Positions 27,744 through 37,326 of a DNA stretch of 64,000 nt are shown piece after piece. Made by a program: the position numbers and the translations under genes. The notes beneath the pieces were generated by a model that searched no databases, was not told where the DNA came from, and saw nothing but the letters and a program-made list of their open reading frames with translations. The stretch's first letter is position 1; every line of letters begins with the position of its first letter. This DNA comes from an uncultured Clostridia bacterium (GTDB taxonomy: Bacteria; Bacillota; Clostridia; Lachnospirales; UBA5962). The stretch spans positions 1 through 64,000 of the forward strand of contig CAMLLW010000001.1 of NCBI GenBank assembly GCA_946481295.1, given 5' to 3'.

Positions 27744-29240
27744 ATGTCTGATAAAAATCAAAGTGTTAATTCAGAACAAGATATTAATGAACTTTTAAAG
27801 ATAAGAAGAGAAAAGTTAAAAAACTTACAAGATTGCAATAATGATCCTTTTCAAAAAGTAAAATATGACGTTACAAATTATAGTCTTAATATACAAGAAA
27901 ATTTTGAAGATCTAGAAGGACAAGAGGTTTCAATTGCCGGTCGTGTTATGACAAAAAGAGTTATGGGAAAAGCTTCTTTTTGCGATATTGCAGATAAAAT
28001 GGGAAAAATTCAATCTTACGTTCGTAAAGATGAAATAGGTGAAGAAGAATATTCAGAATTTAAAAAGATTGATATTGGAGATATAGTTGGAATTAAGGGA
28101 GTAGTATTTAAAACTCAAAAAGGCGAAATTTCTATAAAAGCTCATGAAGTTATTTTATTATCTAAAAGTTTAAGAATTTTACCAGAAAAATTTCATGGTT
28201 TAAAAGATCAAGATTTAAGATATCGTCAAAGATATTTAGATTTAATTGTAAATCCGGAAGTTAAAGATACTTTTATAAAACGTTCTGCAATAATTAAAAG
28301 TGTTAGGGATTTTTTAGATAATAGAGATTTTATAGAAGTAGAAACACCTGTTTTACAAACAATTGCCGGTGGAGCAGCTGCAAAACCTTTTATAACTCAT
28401 CATAATGCATTAAATTTAGATATGTATATGAGAATTTCTTTAGAATTACCATTAAAGAGATTAATCGTAGGTGGATTAGATAGAGTATATGAAATTGGTA
28501 GAGTTTTTAGAAACGAAGGAATTAGTATAAAACATAACCCTGAATTCACATTATTAGAACTTTATCAAGCATATACTGATTACAATGGAATGATGGAAAT
28601 AACAGAAAATTTAATAAAACATGTAGCAAAAACTGTTTTAGGAGATTATAAAGTTGTAAATGGTGATATAGTTACAGATTTAGAAAAACCATTTGCTAAA
28701 ATGACAATGTTAGATGCAGTTAAAAAGTATACTAATATAGATTTTAATAATATAAATAGTTTAGACGAAGCTAGAAAAGTAGCAAAAGAAAATAATATAG
28801 AATTTGAACAACGTCATGGAAAAGGCGATATTTTAAATTTATTTTTTGAAGAATTTGTAGAATCTAATTTAATTGAACCAACATTTATTTTAGATCATCC
28901 TGTAGAAATTTCTCCTTTAACTAAGAGAAAACCAGAAAATCCTGATTATACAGAAAGATTTGAATTATTTATTTTAGGTAGAGAATTTGCTAATGCTTAT
29001 TCTGAATTAAATGATCCTATAGATCAAAGAAAAAGATTTGAGCATCAAGAAGCTTTAAGAAAAGCTGGAGATGATGAAGCAAATATGATAGATGAAGATT
29101 TCTTATCAGCATTAGAATACGGTATGCCACCTACAGGCGGATTAGGAATAGGTATGGATAGACTTATTATGTTTATTACAGGACAAAGTTCTATAAGAGA
29201 TGTACTATTATTTCCTACAATGAAACCAATTGATAAGTAA
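27744..29240 (+). CDS. lysS: lysyl-tRNA synthetase, class II
   Basis: Charges tRNA-Lys. The 498 residues comprise an N-terminal OB-fold anticodon domain (about 60-165, VSIAGRVMTKRVMGKASF) and a class II core with motif 1 (RSAIIKSVRDFLDNRDFIEVETP region), motif 2 (RVFRNEGISIKHNPEFT) and motif 3 (GGLGIGMDRLIMF). ATG behind CGGGAGG. No T-box leader is seen, in contrast to serS. It ends in a terminator. Confidence 0.97.
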   Translation: MSDKNQSVNSEQDINELLKIRREKLKNLQDCNNDPFQKVKYDVTNYSLNIQENFEDLEGQEVSIAGRVMTKRVMGKASFCDIADKMGKIQSYVRKDEIGEEEYSEFKKIDIGDIVGIKGVVFKTQKGEISIKAHEVILLSKSLRILPEKFHGLKDQDLRYRQRYLDLIVNPEVKDTFIKRSAIIKSVRDFLDNRDFIEVETPVLQTIAGGAAAKPFITHHNALNLDMYMRISLELPLKRLIVGGLDRVYEIGRVFRNEGISIKHNPEFTLLELYQAYTDYNGMMEITENLIKHVAKTVLGDYKVVNGDIVTDLEKPFAKMTMLDAVKKYTNIDFNNINSLDEARKVAKENNIEFEQRHGKGDILNLFFEEFVESNLIEPTFILDHPVEISPLTKRKPENPDYTERFELFILGREFANAYSELNDPIDQRKRFEHQEALRKAGDDEANMIDEDFLSALEYGMPPTGGLGIGMDRLIMFITGQSSIRDVLLFPTMKPIDK

Positions 29241-29255
29241 AATATTGTATTTTAT

Positions 29256-29296
29256 AAAAATAGATATAGCTATTTATTAACTATATCTATTTTTAT
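29256..29296 (+). terminator. terminator of lysS
   Basis: AAAAATAGATATAG pairs with CTATATCTATTTTT, followed by T-rich sequence. Confidence 0.75.
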
Positions 29297-29402
29297 ATGC
29301 ATAAATTTTTATCTGTATTAATAATTAAGACGATTTTAAAATTATACATATAAAATAAAGGTAAATATTTTTAATTTTTAAAGTAATATATTCCATACAA
29401 AA

Positions 29403-29432
29403 TTACACAAAAAGTAACATTTATGTTATAAT
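29403..29432 (+). promoter_or_regulatory. candidate promoter of the cdaA cluster
   Basis: TTACAC (29403-29408), an 18-base spacer and TATAAT (29427-29432), about 35 bases before the first gene of the cluster. Confidence 0.5.
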
Positions 29433-29465
29433 TAAAAATTGTATATATAAAGGGAAGTGTTTAAT

Positions 29466-29930
29466 TTGAATATCCAAGATAAAATTATTATGATGTCAAA
29501 ACTTTCTATTTACAATAAAAACTTAGATCGCAAGAAAAGTAAAGTTACAAATTTTTATTTGACAGATTATGTTTATTTAAGAAATTTAAAAGCTAGAATT
29601 TTTGCACTTTTAGGATGTGCAATAATTATTTCTATTTACATTGTAAATAAAATATCTTCAGAAGAATTTGATATACAAAAATTTAATTATTTTTTAGAAT
29701 TAAAAAAATTAGGTATACTTGTTTTTTTTATTGTGATGTTTTGTACTACTATTAATACAGTAATATCATTTAAAAAATATAAAAAAATTGATGAAAAAAA
29801 TAAGAAATACTTTAATCTTATATCTAAATTAGAGTCATTAAAAAAAATGGATGAAAATTTAGAAGAAGAAAGTACATATTATAAATCAAAGGGAGACATA
29901 AAAGAAAATGAATCAAATGCTTTATTTTAG
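29466..29930 (+). CDS. small two-helix membrane protein upstream of cdaA
   Basis: A 154-residue protein with an N-terminal cytosolic part (SKLSIYNKNLDRKKSKVTNF), two membrane segments (about 45-62 and 82-102) and a charged C-terminal coiled tail (about 105-154). I recall similar small proteins at this position ahead of cdaA in Lachnospiraceae, but know no function. An in-frame GTG at 29457 lies directly on the AAAGGGA ribosome-binding site; TTG 29466 is spaced correctly and is preferred. It overlaps the next gene by 23 bases. Confidence 0.7.
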   Translation: MNIQDKIIMMSKLSIYNKNLDRKKSKVTNFYLTDYVYLRNLKARIFALLGCAIIISIYIVNKISSEEFDIQKFNYFLELKKLGILVFFIVMFCTTINTVISFKKYKKIDEKNKKYFNLISKLESLKKMDENLEEESTYYKSKGDIKENESNALF

Positions 29931-30843
29931 AGAGAGTTTGATTAATTTAATTAAAAAACATGAAAAAATATCTTTTATTTTATTAAAATTCTTTTCAGCT
30001 TTGTTTATATACTCGTTTATACTTAGTATAGGCAACTACTCAGATGAATTATCTTTTATATTTGCAGATTCAAATAAATTTATATATATGTTTCTTATGA
30101 TAATTCTATTTGTAATATTACCTTTAAATTTAAACTATTTATTTTTAATATTAAATATAGGTATTCAATTTTCTTTTAACACAAATATTGCATTAGTTAC
30201 AATAGCTGTTTTTTTGTTAGGATATTTATTTTATGCTCATATAGATACAAATGAAACTATTTTTATAATTATTACTATGTTAAGTATTTATTTTAAAATT
30301 CCTTATTTTGTACCTATTGTAGCTGGTATATATTTTAGTATTACATCAGTAATACCTATTATATTAGGTTGTTTTTTTTATTCTTACATGAATTTTTTAA
30401 TTAATTATATTAATAATATAGATGTATATAAAATTACAATAGATAATTTTTCAAACGCTTATTCAGTATTAGTGAAAAATCCTGAAGTTATAAATAATAC
30501 TATACAGCTTAGTGCAATATTAGTTATAGTTTTAATTTTTACAAATATAGTTTCTAAAATTTCTATAAATTACAATAAAATCATATCAGTATTTTTTTCT
30601 ACTGTTTTAAACATTATATTATTTATAATGTTTAATGTGATATTTAATACAGGAGTAAACATTTTTACAATAATCATTATGAATATAATTTCTTTTTTAA
30701 TTTGTCTCATAATTTTATTTTTTGATAATATTTTAGATTACGATAAATTATATAATTTATCATTTGAAGATGAAGATAATATATATTATGTTAAAGTAAT
30801 TCCTAAAGTTAAATATAAAAAAGTAGATAAAAATAAAAAATAA
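29908..30843 (+). CDS. polytopic membrane protein upstream of cdaA
   Basis: A 311-residue integral membrane protein with about eight hydrophobic segments and no recognised motif. The C-terminal ~35 residues are cytosolic and end in a basic Lys-rich tail (VIPKVKYKKVDKNKK). The gene overlaps the preceding small membrane gene by 23 bases and precedes cdaA by 28 bases. The conserved position suggests an accessory role for the diadenylate cyclase or for envelope synthesis. That is inference; a permease-like transporter is the alternative. The ATG follows AAGGGAGAC. Confidence 0.75.
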   Translation: MNQMLYFRESLINLIKKHEKISFILLKFFSALFIYSFILSIGNYSDELSFIFADSNKFIYMFLMIILFVILPLNLNYLFLILNIGIQFSFNTNIALVTIAVFLLGYLFYAHIDTNETIFIIITMLSIYFKIPYFVPIVAGIYFSITSVIPIILGCFFYSYMNFLINYINNIDVYKITIDNFSNAYSVLVKNPEVINNTIQLSAILVIVLIFTNIVSKISINYNKIISVFFSTVLNIILFIMFNVIFNTGVNIFTIIIMNIISFLICLIILFFDNILDYDKLYNLSFEDEDNIYYVKVIPKVKYKKVDKNKK

Positions 30844-30871
30844 TATCTTATAAAGTGCAGGTGAAAATAAA

Positions 30872-31717
30872 TTGCTCAATAGGTCATTATTAAATATTAA
30901 TTTCTTAGATTACAACATAAGTAAATTTTCTTTTATGGATGTTTTAGATATTTTAATAGTTGCATGTTGTATTTATAAAATATTAATATGGATTAAAGAA
31001 ACAAGAGCTTGGGCTTTATTTAAGGGTGTAGTTATAATAATTATTATAAGTTCCTTAGCCTTTTTTCTTGGACTTACTACTATTTGGTGGATAGTAAAAA
31101 CAACAGTAAATGTAGGAATATTAGCTCTTATAATTATATTTCAGCCAGAGCTTAGAAAAGCATTAGAACAATTAGGTACAGGTAATTTTGCTAGTTTTTT
31201 AAATCCTCAAGCCGAAACAGAATTAGAAATATATAGTAAAACAATAGATGAGATTTTAAAAGCTTTAAATAATTTATCAAATACTGGAACAGGTGCGCTT
31301 ATAGTTATACAAAGAGATGTTGCATTAGGAGATATTGAGCAAACAGGTATTAAAATAGATGCTATTGTATCTGCTTCACTTTTAATTAATATATTTGTAG
31401 ATAAAACTCCTCTTCATGATGGAGCTGTTATTATAAAAAATAATAGAATTTCTTCTGCAACTTGTATATTACCTTTAACAAAAAGTGAGATAGGAAAAGA
31501 ACTTGGTACAAGGCATAGAGCTGCTGTTGGTATTACTGAAACATCAGATGCATATGTTTTAGTTGTATCTGAAGAAACTAAATCTGTAAGTATAGCTGTT
31601 GATGGAAAAATATATTTAAATTTAACTCAAGAGCAAATAAAACAATTTATTGGAGGAAATAGAAAAAATTTAAAAAGAAAATTTGGATTAAGGAGAGGTT
31701 ACAATGAAGGCGTCTAA
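30872..31717 (+). CDS. cdaA: diadenylate cyclase CdaA
   Basis: Makes the second messenger c-di-AMP from two ATP; membrane enzyme controlling potassium and osmolyte balance and wall integrity. The 281 residues comprise three N-terminal membrane helices (about 20-90) and a DAC domain with the two catalytic motifs DGAVII (in TPLHDGAVII) and RHRAAVG. FQPELRKALEQLG is the usual start of the cyclase domain. The start is TTG at 30872 behind GTGCAGGTG. It overlaps cdaR by 14 bases, and glmM follows: the classic cdaA-cdaR-glmM order. Confidence 0.97.
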   Translation: MLNRSLLNINFLDYNISKFSFMDVLDILIVACCIYKILIWIKETRAWALFKGVVIIIIISSLAFFLGLTTIWWIVKTTVNVGILALIIIFQPELRKALEQLGTGNFASFLNPQAETELEIYSKTIDEILKALNNLSNTGTGALIVIQRDVALGDIEQTGIKIDAIVSASLLINIFVDKTPLHDGAVIIKNNRISSATCILPLTKSEIGKELGTRHRAAVGITETSDAYVLVVSEETKSVSIAVDGKIYLNLTQEQIKQFIGGNRKNLKRKFGLRRGYNEGV

Positions 31718-33173
31718 ATATTCTATTACAAAAAACCTTGGTTGGAAAGCATTATCATTATTTGTGGCTATTGTATTATGGTTTTTAGCAGTAGGTATTG
31801 AAGACCCTACAACTTCTATTACTTTTAAAGTACCTTTAGAAATTAAGAATTTAAATTATATAAAAACTAATAATAAAGTTATATTAAACTATGATGATAT
31901 AAATAATGAAAATATAAGTGTTGTTGCTTCTGGAAAAACTAGTGATTTTAAAGGTGTAACAGAAAGTAATATAAAAGCATATATAGATTTAAAAGATCTA
32001 AATTTTAATGATATTGATTCAAATAACAATTTATCAATGAAAATAAATATAGATATAAACTCATTAATTGAAAATAGATTAAAAATTTTATCATTATCTC
32101 CAAATTATGTTAATTTAACATTAGATGATGTAATAACTAAAGAATTTCCAATAAAACCTAACATATATAAATCAACTCAAAAATCATTTTTAGCTGGAAA
32201 TCCTACTTTAGATCAAGAAAAAGTTAAGATAACAGGAGCAAAAAGTATTATAGATAGTATAGATAAAGTTTTAGTAGATATTAATTTACAAAATTCATCT
32301 AAAAAATTTAATTCAAATCTAAATATTATTGTTTATGATAAGAATAAGAAAAATATCACTAATCTAGTTAAATTAGATAAAAAATCTGTAAATGTAGAAG
32401 TACCAATAAGTAAATATATTAAAATACCAGTACTTGAACCTAAAGTTACCGTAACAGATTCTAATAATGAATCTATTAAAAAGAAAATTACCTATAAACC
32501 TAATTATATAGAAGTAATTGGAAGTTATGATGATATAAATAAGATAAAAAATATACAGTTACCACCTATCGACATAACAAGTGATTTATCAGAGATAAAT
32601 AAAATATATAATGTTAGAAATTTATTAGAAGGAACAAATGTTTATCCTACTAATAGTACTCCAGCAGAAATAATTGTAAATATATTAATTTCTAAAGATT
32701 CTTCTAAAATTATAGAAATTCCTATAGGCAATTTTAATATAAATAATAGTAATAATACAAATATAGATATTCAATATCCTGATTTTGTTAAAGCAAGAAT
32801 ACTAGGTAATCAACAAGTATTAGATAGTATAAAGGCTTCAGATATAAAAGGATCTATAAATATAGGTAAACTTAAAGAGGGAGAAAATAATATTGATTTT
32901 ACTTTAAATTTACCTGAAAATGTTATATTAGATAAAAATTCTAAAGTTAAAATTATGTTAAATAGTAATAATAATAAAATTAATAATGAAATAAATGATA
33001 ATCCAAATAATGATATAAATATTGATCAAAATATTAATGATAATTTAAATATTAATTCAAATGAAAATAGTAATGATCCTCAGCAAAATTCAGATAAACT
33101 TATGAAAAGTATAATAGTAGATCCAATAGAAAAACCAAAAAATAATTTAAATACTACAGAAGACTATGATTAA
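31704..33173 (+). CDS. cdaR: CdaA regulator CdaR (YbbR repeats)
   Basis: A membrane-anchored regulator of CdaA. The 489 residues have one N-terminal membrane helix (about 14-33, ALSLFVAIVLWFLAVG), then an extracellular region of about four YbbR repeats (about 40-420, with the recurring FPIKP / IPVLEP / IEIPIG strands). An Asn/Asp-rich low-complexity tail (about 425-489) is longer than in Bacillus and is probably an AT-driven extension. ATG 31704 lies inside the cdaA end, with AGGAGAGG upstream. A terminator separates it from glmM. Confidence 0.93.
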   Translation: MKASKYSITKNLGWKALSLFVAIVLWFLAVGIEDPTTSITFKVPLEIKNLNYIKTNNKVILNYDDINNENISVVASGKTSDFKGVTESNIKAYIDLKDLNFNDIDSNNNLSMKINIDINSLIENRLKILSLSPNYVNLTLDDVITKEFPIKPNIYKSTQKSFLAGNPTLDQEKVKITGAKSIIDSIDKVLVDINLQNSSKKFNSNLNIIVYDKNKKNITNLVKLDKKSVNVEVPISKYIKIPVLEPKVTVTDSNNESIKKKITYKPNYIEVIGSYDDINKIKNIQLPPIDITSDLSEINKIYNVRNLLEGTNVYPTNSTPAEIIVNILISKDSSKIIEIPIGNFNINNSNNTNIDIQYPDFVKARILGNQQVLDSIKASDIKGSINIGKLKEGENNIDFTLNLPENVILDKNSKVKIMLNSNNNKINNEINDNPNNDINIDQNINDNLNINSNENSNDPQQNSDKLMKSIIVDPIEKPKNNLNTTEDYD

Positions 33174-33174
33174 A

Positions 33175-33208
33175 AAAAACGAACATTAAATATTATGTTC
33201 GTTTTTTT
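33175..33208 (+). terminator. terminator between cdaR and glmM
   Basis: AAAAACGAACAT pairs with ATGTTCGTTTTT; 8-base loop, T tail. Followed by a new promoter, so glmM is at least partly uncoupled from cdaAR. Confidence 0.8.
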
Positions 33209-33217
33209 AACTATATT

Positions 33218-33246
33218 TTGCTGAAATTAATAAACAATGATATAAT
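33218..33246 (+). promoter_or_regulatory. promoter of glmM-glmS
   Basis: TTGCTG (33218-33223), a 17-base spacer and TATAAT (33241-33246). Confidence 0.65.
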
Positions 33247-33284
33247 GTAATATATTAGTACAATTTTATTGGAGGGAATTACAA

Positions 33285-34631
33285 GTGGGAAGATTATTTG
33301 GAACTGATGGCGTACGTGGAGAAGCAAATAAAGATCTAACGCCAGAATTAGCATTTAAAATTGGTAAAGCAGCTGCTTTCGTTTTAAAAAAGAATAAAGA
33401 ATCTTTAAATGTTTTAATTGGTATAGACACAAGAGTTTCTAGTAATATGTTAGAATCTGCACTTACTGCAGGAATGTGTTCTGTAGGTGCAAATGTTTTA
33501 ACTGTAGGAGTTTTGCCAACACCAGCAATAGCTTACTTAGTTAGAAGATATCAAATGGACGCTGGAGTTGTAATATCTGCATCACATAATTCTTTTGAGG
33601 ATAATGGAATAAAATTTTTTGGTGAAAATGGATACAAATTATCTGATGAAATAGAAGATGAAATAGAGAATTATATTTTTAATAAGTTAGATGATATACC
33701 TAGAGCAAATGCAGAAGAAATAGGTTTTAAAGAATCTAGTCAAAGTGCTGTTAAGTATTATACAGAATTTTTAGAATCTTGTATGGAAGGTATGAGATTA
33801 GATGGATTAAATATTGCATTAGATTGTGCAAATGGTGCTACATATAAATCAGCTCCTATTATAATGAAACGATTAGGTGCAAATATTAAAGTCATAAACG
33901 ATAAACCTAATGGTTTAAATATAAATAAAAATTGTGGGTCTACTCATATGGAGGGATTACAAAAATTTGTTATAGAAAATAAATGTGATATAGGAATAGC
34001 TTATGATGGCGATGGCGATAGATGTCTCGTTGTAGATGAGTTAGGTAATATTTTAGATGGCGATCAAATAATGTCTATCTGTGGTAATTACTTAAAAAAA
34101 CAAGGAAAGCTAAAAAAAGATACTATAGTTGTTACTGTAATGAGCAATTTAGGATTTTTTATTATGGGTGAAGAAAACAACATAAAAATAGAAAAATCTA
34201 AAGTTGGAGATAGATATGTTTTAGAAAAAATGTTGGAAAATAATTGCAATTTAGGTGGAGAACAGTCTGGACATATTATTTTTTTAGATTATAATACTAC
34301 AGGAGATGGAATTTTAACAAGTTTACAATTACTAAGAATTTTAAAGTTAAAAGGTAAAAAACTTTCAGAAATAAATAAATATATGAAAGTAATGCCCCAA
34401 GTACTTTTAAATGCTAAAGTTAGTAATGATAAAAAGTATAGCTATATGGATAATATTACAATAAGAAATGAAATTAAAGCTTTAGAAGATAAGTTTGCAA
34501 ATGAAGGCAGAATACTTATAAGACCATCTGGAACAGAACCTTTAATAAGAGTAATGTTAGAAGGATCAGATAAAGATCTTATGATGGAAGAAGCCAAACG
34601 TATTGTTAATTTATTAGAAACTTTATTATAA
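33285..34631 (+). CDS. glmM: phosphoglucosamine mutase
   Basis: Interconverts glucosamine-6-P and glucosamine-1-P on the way to UDP-GlcNAc. 448 residues. The phosphoserine loop is SASHNSFEDNGIKFFG, the metal-binding loop is DGDGDRCLVVD and the phosphate-binding loop is RPSGTEPLIRVM. The start is GTG at 33285 behind GGAGGG. GlmM is known in other Firmicutes to bind and inhibit CdaA, which fits the neighbourhood. glmS follows after 19 bases. Confidence 0.97.
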   Translation: MGRLFGTDGVRGEANKDLTPELAFKIGKAAAFVLKKNKESLNVLIGIDTRVSSNMLESALTAGMCSVGANVLTVGVLPTPAIAYLVRRYQMDAGVVISASHNSFEDNGIKFFGENGYKLSDEIEDEIENYIFNKLDDIPRANAEEIGFKESSQSAVKYYTEFLESCMEGMRLDGLNIALDCANGATYKSAPIIMKRLGANIKVINDKPNGLNINKNCGSTHMEGLQKFVIENKCDIGIAYDGDGDRCLVVDELGNILDGDQIMSICGNYLKKQGKLKKDTIVVTVMSNLGFFIMGEENNIKIEKSKVGDRYVLEKMLENNCNLGGEQSGHIIFLDYNTTGDGILTSLQLLRILKLKGKKLSEINKYMKVMPQVLLNAKVSNDKKYSYMDNITIRNEIKALEDKFANEGRILIRPSGTEPLIRVMLEGSDKDLMMEEAKRIVNLLETLL

Positions 34632-34650
34632 TTTTAAGGAGGAATTAAAA

Positions 34651-36480
34651 ATGTGTGGGATAGCAGGTTATGTAGGAAATAAGGAAGCATTATCTATTTT
34701 AATAAATGGATTAAGTAAATTAGAGTATAGGGGATATGACTCAGCTGGTATATCTATTATTTGCGACGGTAACATTAAAACAGTAAAAAAGAAAGGTAGA
34801 ATATCTGTACTAGAAGAATTTGTGAAAAATGACAAAATAAATGGACATATTGGTATAGGTCATACTAGATGGGCTACTCATGGTGAGCCTTCTGATAAAA
34901 ATTCTCATCCTCATACTAATACAGATGGAAGTATTTCAATTGTTCATAATGGTATAATAGAAAATTATATAAAATTAAGAGATGATCTTATAAGTAAAGG
35001 ATATAAATTTTTATCTGATACAGATACAGAAGTAGTTGTACATTTATTAGATTATTATTATAAAAAAGATAAAAATATTAAAGATGCTGTTTTTAGTACT
35101 TTAAATCAAATAGAAGGAACATATGCTTTAGGAATAATTTGTAAAGATTATCCTGATACTTTAATTGCTGCTAGAAAAGGAAGTCCACTTATAATTGGTG
35201 TTGGGGAAAATGAAAATTTCATTGCTTCCGATGTACCAGCAATTTTAAATTACACAAAGAAAATTTATTTATTAGATGATGGTGAAGTAGCATTAATAAA
35301 TAAAGATTTAATACTTATTTATGATAAAAATAAAAATGAAGTAAAAAAAGATATATTTGAAGTAACATGGGATATGGAATCAGCAGAAAAAGGCGGATTT
35401 GAACATTTTATGTTAAAAGAAATTTTTGATCAACCAAAAGCTATAAAAGATACATTATTAGGAAGATTAAAAAATGATTATATAAATTTAGATGAAATTA
35501 AAATAGATAAACAAATACTTGAAAATATTAATAGAGTATATATTGTTGCATGTGGTACAGCATATCATGCTGGACTTATGGGTAAAAAATTTATAGAAAG
35601 TTTATGTGGTATACCAGTTATTACAGATGTAGCTAGTGAATTTAGATATAATAATCCTATTATAGATAATAAGACTTTATTAATAGTACTTTCTCAATCA
35701 GGAGAAACAGCAGATACTTTAGCTGCCGTAAGATTAGCAAAAGAAAAAGGCGCTAGAATATTAGGAGTTGTAAATACTGTTGGAAGTAGCATAGCGAGAG
35801 AAGCAGATGATTTATTATATACATTAGCAGGTTTAGAAATAGCAGTAGCAAGTACTAAAGCATATACTTCACAAGTAGTTTCTATGTATCTATTAGCTAA
35901 TTTATTTGCATTAGAACTAGGAAAAATATCTAAAAATGATTTTGAAAATGTAAAATTAACTTTAGAAAAATTACCAGGTTACATAGAAGATATATTAAAA
36001 GAAAGTGATAAAATAGAAAAATTATCAAAAGAATATATAAATATAAAGAATGTATTTTATATAGGTAGAGGATTAGATTATTTTATCTGTAAAGAAGGAT
36101 CATTAAAATTAAAAGAAGTATCTTATTTATATTCTGAAGCATATCCTGCTGGAGAATTAAAACATGGTCCTATAGCATTATTACAAGAAGATTCATTAGT
36201 TATAGGTATTGCTACATGTGAAAATACAATGGAGAAATTAGTTAGTAATTTACAAGAATGTAAAGCAAGAGGAAGCAAAATATTATCTATAACTACAGAA
36301 AATAATAATATTATAAAGAAAGTAGCAGATAATATAATTTATATACCATACGCAGGTGAATTTATAACTCCTATATTAGCTAATATCCCACTTCAATTAT
36401 TTGCTTATTATATGGCAATAAATTTAGGAAGAGATGTTGATAAACCTAGAAATTTAGCTAAAAGTGTTACTGTAGAGTAA
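34651..36480 (+). CDS. glmS: glutamine-fructose-6-phosphate aminotransferase
   Basis: Makes glucosamine-6-P from fructose-6-P and glutamine, the entry to amino-sugar and wall synthesis. 609 residues. The catalytic N-terminal Cys is in MCGIAGYVG; the glutaminase domain has GHTRWATHG; two SIS isomerase domains follow (about 285-420 and 455-600) with SQSGETADT and the C-terminal PRNLAKSVTVE. AAGGAGG precedes ATG. With a 19-base gap after glmM there is no room for a glmS ribozyme, which usually precedes glmS in Firmicutes. Confidence 0.97.
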   Translation: MCGIAGYVGNKEALSILINGLSKLEYRGYDSAGISIICDGNIKTVKKKGRISVLEEFVKNDKINGHIGIGHTRWATHGEPSDKNSHPHTNTDGSISIVHNGIIENYIKLRDDLISKGYKFLSDTDTEVVVHLLDYYYKKDKNIKDAVFSTLNQIEGTYALGIICKDYPDTLIAARKGSPLIIGVGENENFIASDVPAILNYTKKIYLLDDGEVALINKDLILIYDKNKNEVKKDIFEVTWDMESAEKGGFEHFMLKEIFDQPKAIKDTLLGRLKNDYINLDEIKIDKQILENINRVYIVACGTAYHAGLMGKKFIESLCGIPVITDVASEFRYNNPIIDNKTLLIVLSQSGETADTLAAVRLAKEKGARILGVVNTVGSSIAREADDLLYTLAGLEIAVASTKAYTSQVVSMYLLANLFALELGKISKNDFENVKLTLEKLPGYIEDILKESDKIEKLSKEYINIKNVFYIGRGLDYFICKEGSLKLKEVSYLYSEAYPAGELKHGPIALLQEDSLVIGIATCENTMEKLVSNLQECKARGSKILSITTENNNIIKKVADNIIYIPYAGEFITPILANIPLQLFAYYMAINLGRDVDKPRNLAKSVTVE

Positions 36481-36520
36481 ATTTAATAATTTATATTGGA
36501 AATAGCATATATTATATTTA

Positions 36521-36549
36521 TTGTTTCTTTAATTATTATATGATACAAT
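36521..36549 (+). promoter_or_regulatory. promoter of mtnN
   Basis: TTGTTT (36521-36526), a 17-base spacer and TACAAT (36544-36549), with TG at 36541. Confidence 0.55.
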
Positions 36550-36597
36550 TGAAAATACAATTTAGTAAGTAAAGGCCTTTGTTTAAAGGAGGATAAA

Positions 36598-37296
36598 ATG
36601 AAAACTATTGGCATAATAGGAGCAATGGAAGAAGAAATTATATTTTTAAAATCTATGATGGAAATTGTTAGTGCTAAAAATATTGTTGGTACAGACTTCT
36701 TTATGGGGAAAATGCATGGTAAAAATATAGTTTTAGCTAGATCTGGGATAGGAAAAGTTAATGCAGCTATATGTACTCAAATATTAATAGATATGTATGC
36801 TGTAGATTATATTATAAATATTGGTGTAGCTGGTGCAATTTTTAAAGAATTATCTATAGGTGATATTGTAATTTCTAATGACTTAGTACAACATGATTTT
36901 GACACTTCCGCAACCGGAGATCCTATTGGGACAATTCCTAGGTTAAAAGAAAGCTTTTTTAAAGCAGATGAAGAATTAGTACGTATTGCTGAAAATGTTG
37001 GAAAAGAATTTATTCCAAATCAAAATATACTAGTTGGGCGTATTGCAACAGGCGATCAATTTATTGCTGATAATGAATCTAAATCTAGAATTTGGCGTGA
37101 TTTTAAAGCGTATTGCGCTGAAATGGAAGGTGGAGCAATAGCTCATACATGTTATTTAAATAAAATACCTTTTGTTATAATAAGAACTATGTCTGACAAA
37201 GCTAATAATGAAGCTTCTGTTAATTTTAGTGATTATTTAGAGTTAGTAATTAAAAATGCAGGTATAATGATAGAAGAAATTATAAAACAAATATAA
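36598..37296 (+). CDS. mtnN: 5'-methylthioadenosine/S-adenosylhomocysteine nucleosidase
   Basis: Splits adenine from methylthioadenosine and S-adenosylhomocysteine, recycling by-products of SAM use. 232 residues. The N-terminal IGIIGAMEEEI carries the catalytic Glu; SGIGKVNAA is the phosphate-site-like loop; AEMEGGAIAH and RTMSDKAN contain the substrate-binding Glu and catalytic Asp. AAAGGAGG precedes ATG. It has its own promoter and a strong terminator. Confidence 0.96.
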   Translation: MKTIGIIGAMEEEIIFLKSMMEIVSAKNIVGTDFFMGKMHGKNIVLARSGIGKVNAAICTQILIDMYAVDYIINIGVAGAIFKELSIGDIVISNDLVQHDFDTSATGDPIGTIPRLKESFFKADEELVRIAENVGKEFIPNQNILVGRIATGDQFIADNESKSRIWRDFKAYCAEMEGGAIAHTCYLNKIPFVIIRTMSDKANNEASVNFSDYLELVIKNAGIMIEEIIKQI

Positions 37297-37326
37297 GCAA
37301 AATGAATTTATTCATTTTGCTTTTTT
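37297..37326 (+). terminator. terminator of mtnN
   Basis: GCAAAATGAA / TTCATTTTGC, 10-bp perfect stem with a 4-base loop and six T. Confidence 0.9.

Noticed and set aside
29403-29432. WalR box before the cdaA cluster (AGTAAC-N5-TGTTAT)
   Set aside because: One half-site has a mismatch at the invariant first T, and the second overlaps the -10 region; too weak to claim.
33000-33170. Asn/Asp repeats at the end of cdaR as a tandem-repeat element
   Set aside because: The repeats are irregular low-complexity coding sequence of A/T-rich codons, not a DNA repeat family.
34632-34650. glmS ribozyme
   Set aside because: The gap to glmM is only 19 bases, too short for the ribozyme fold.
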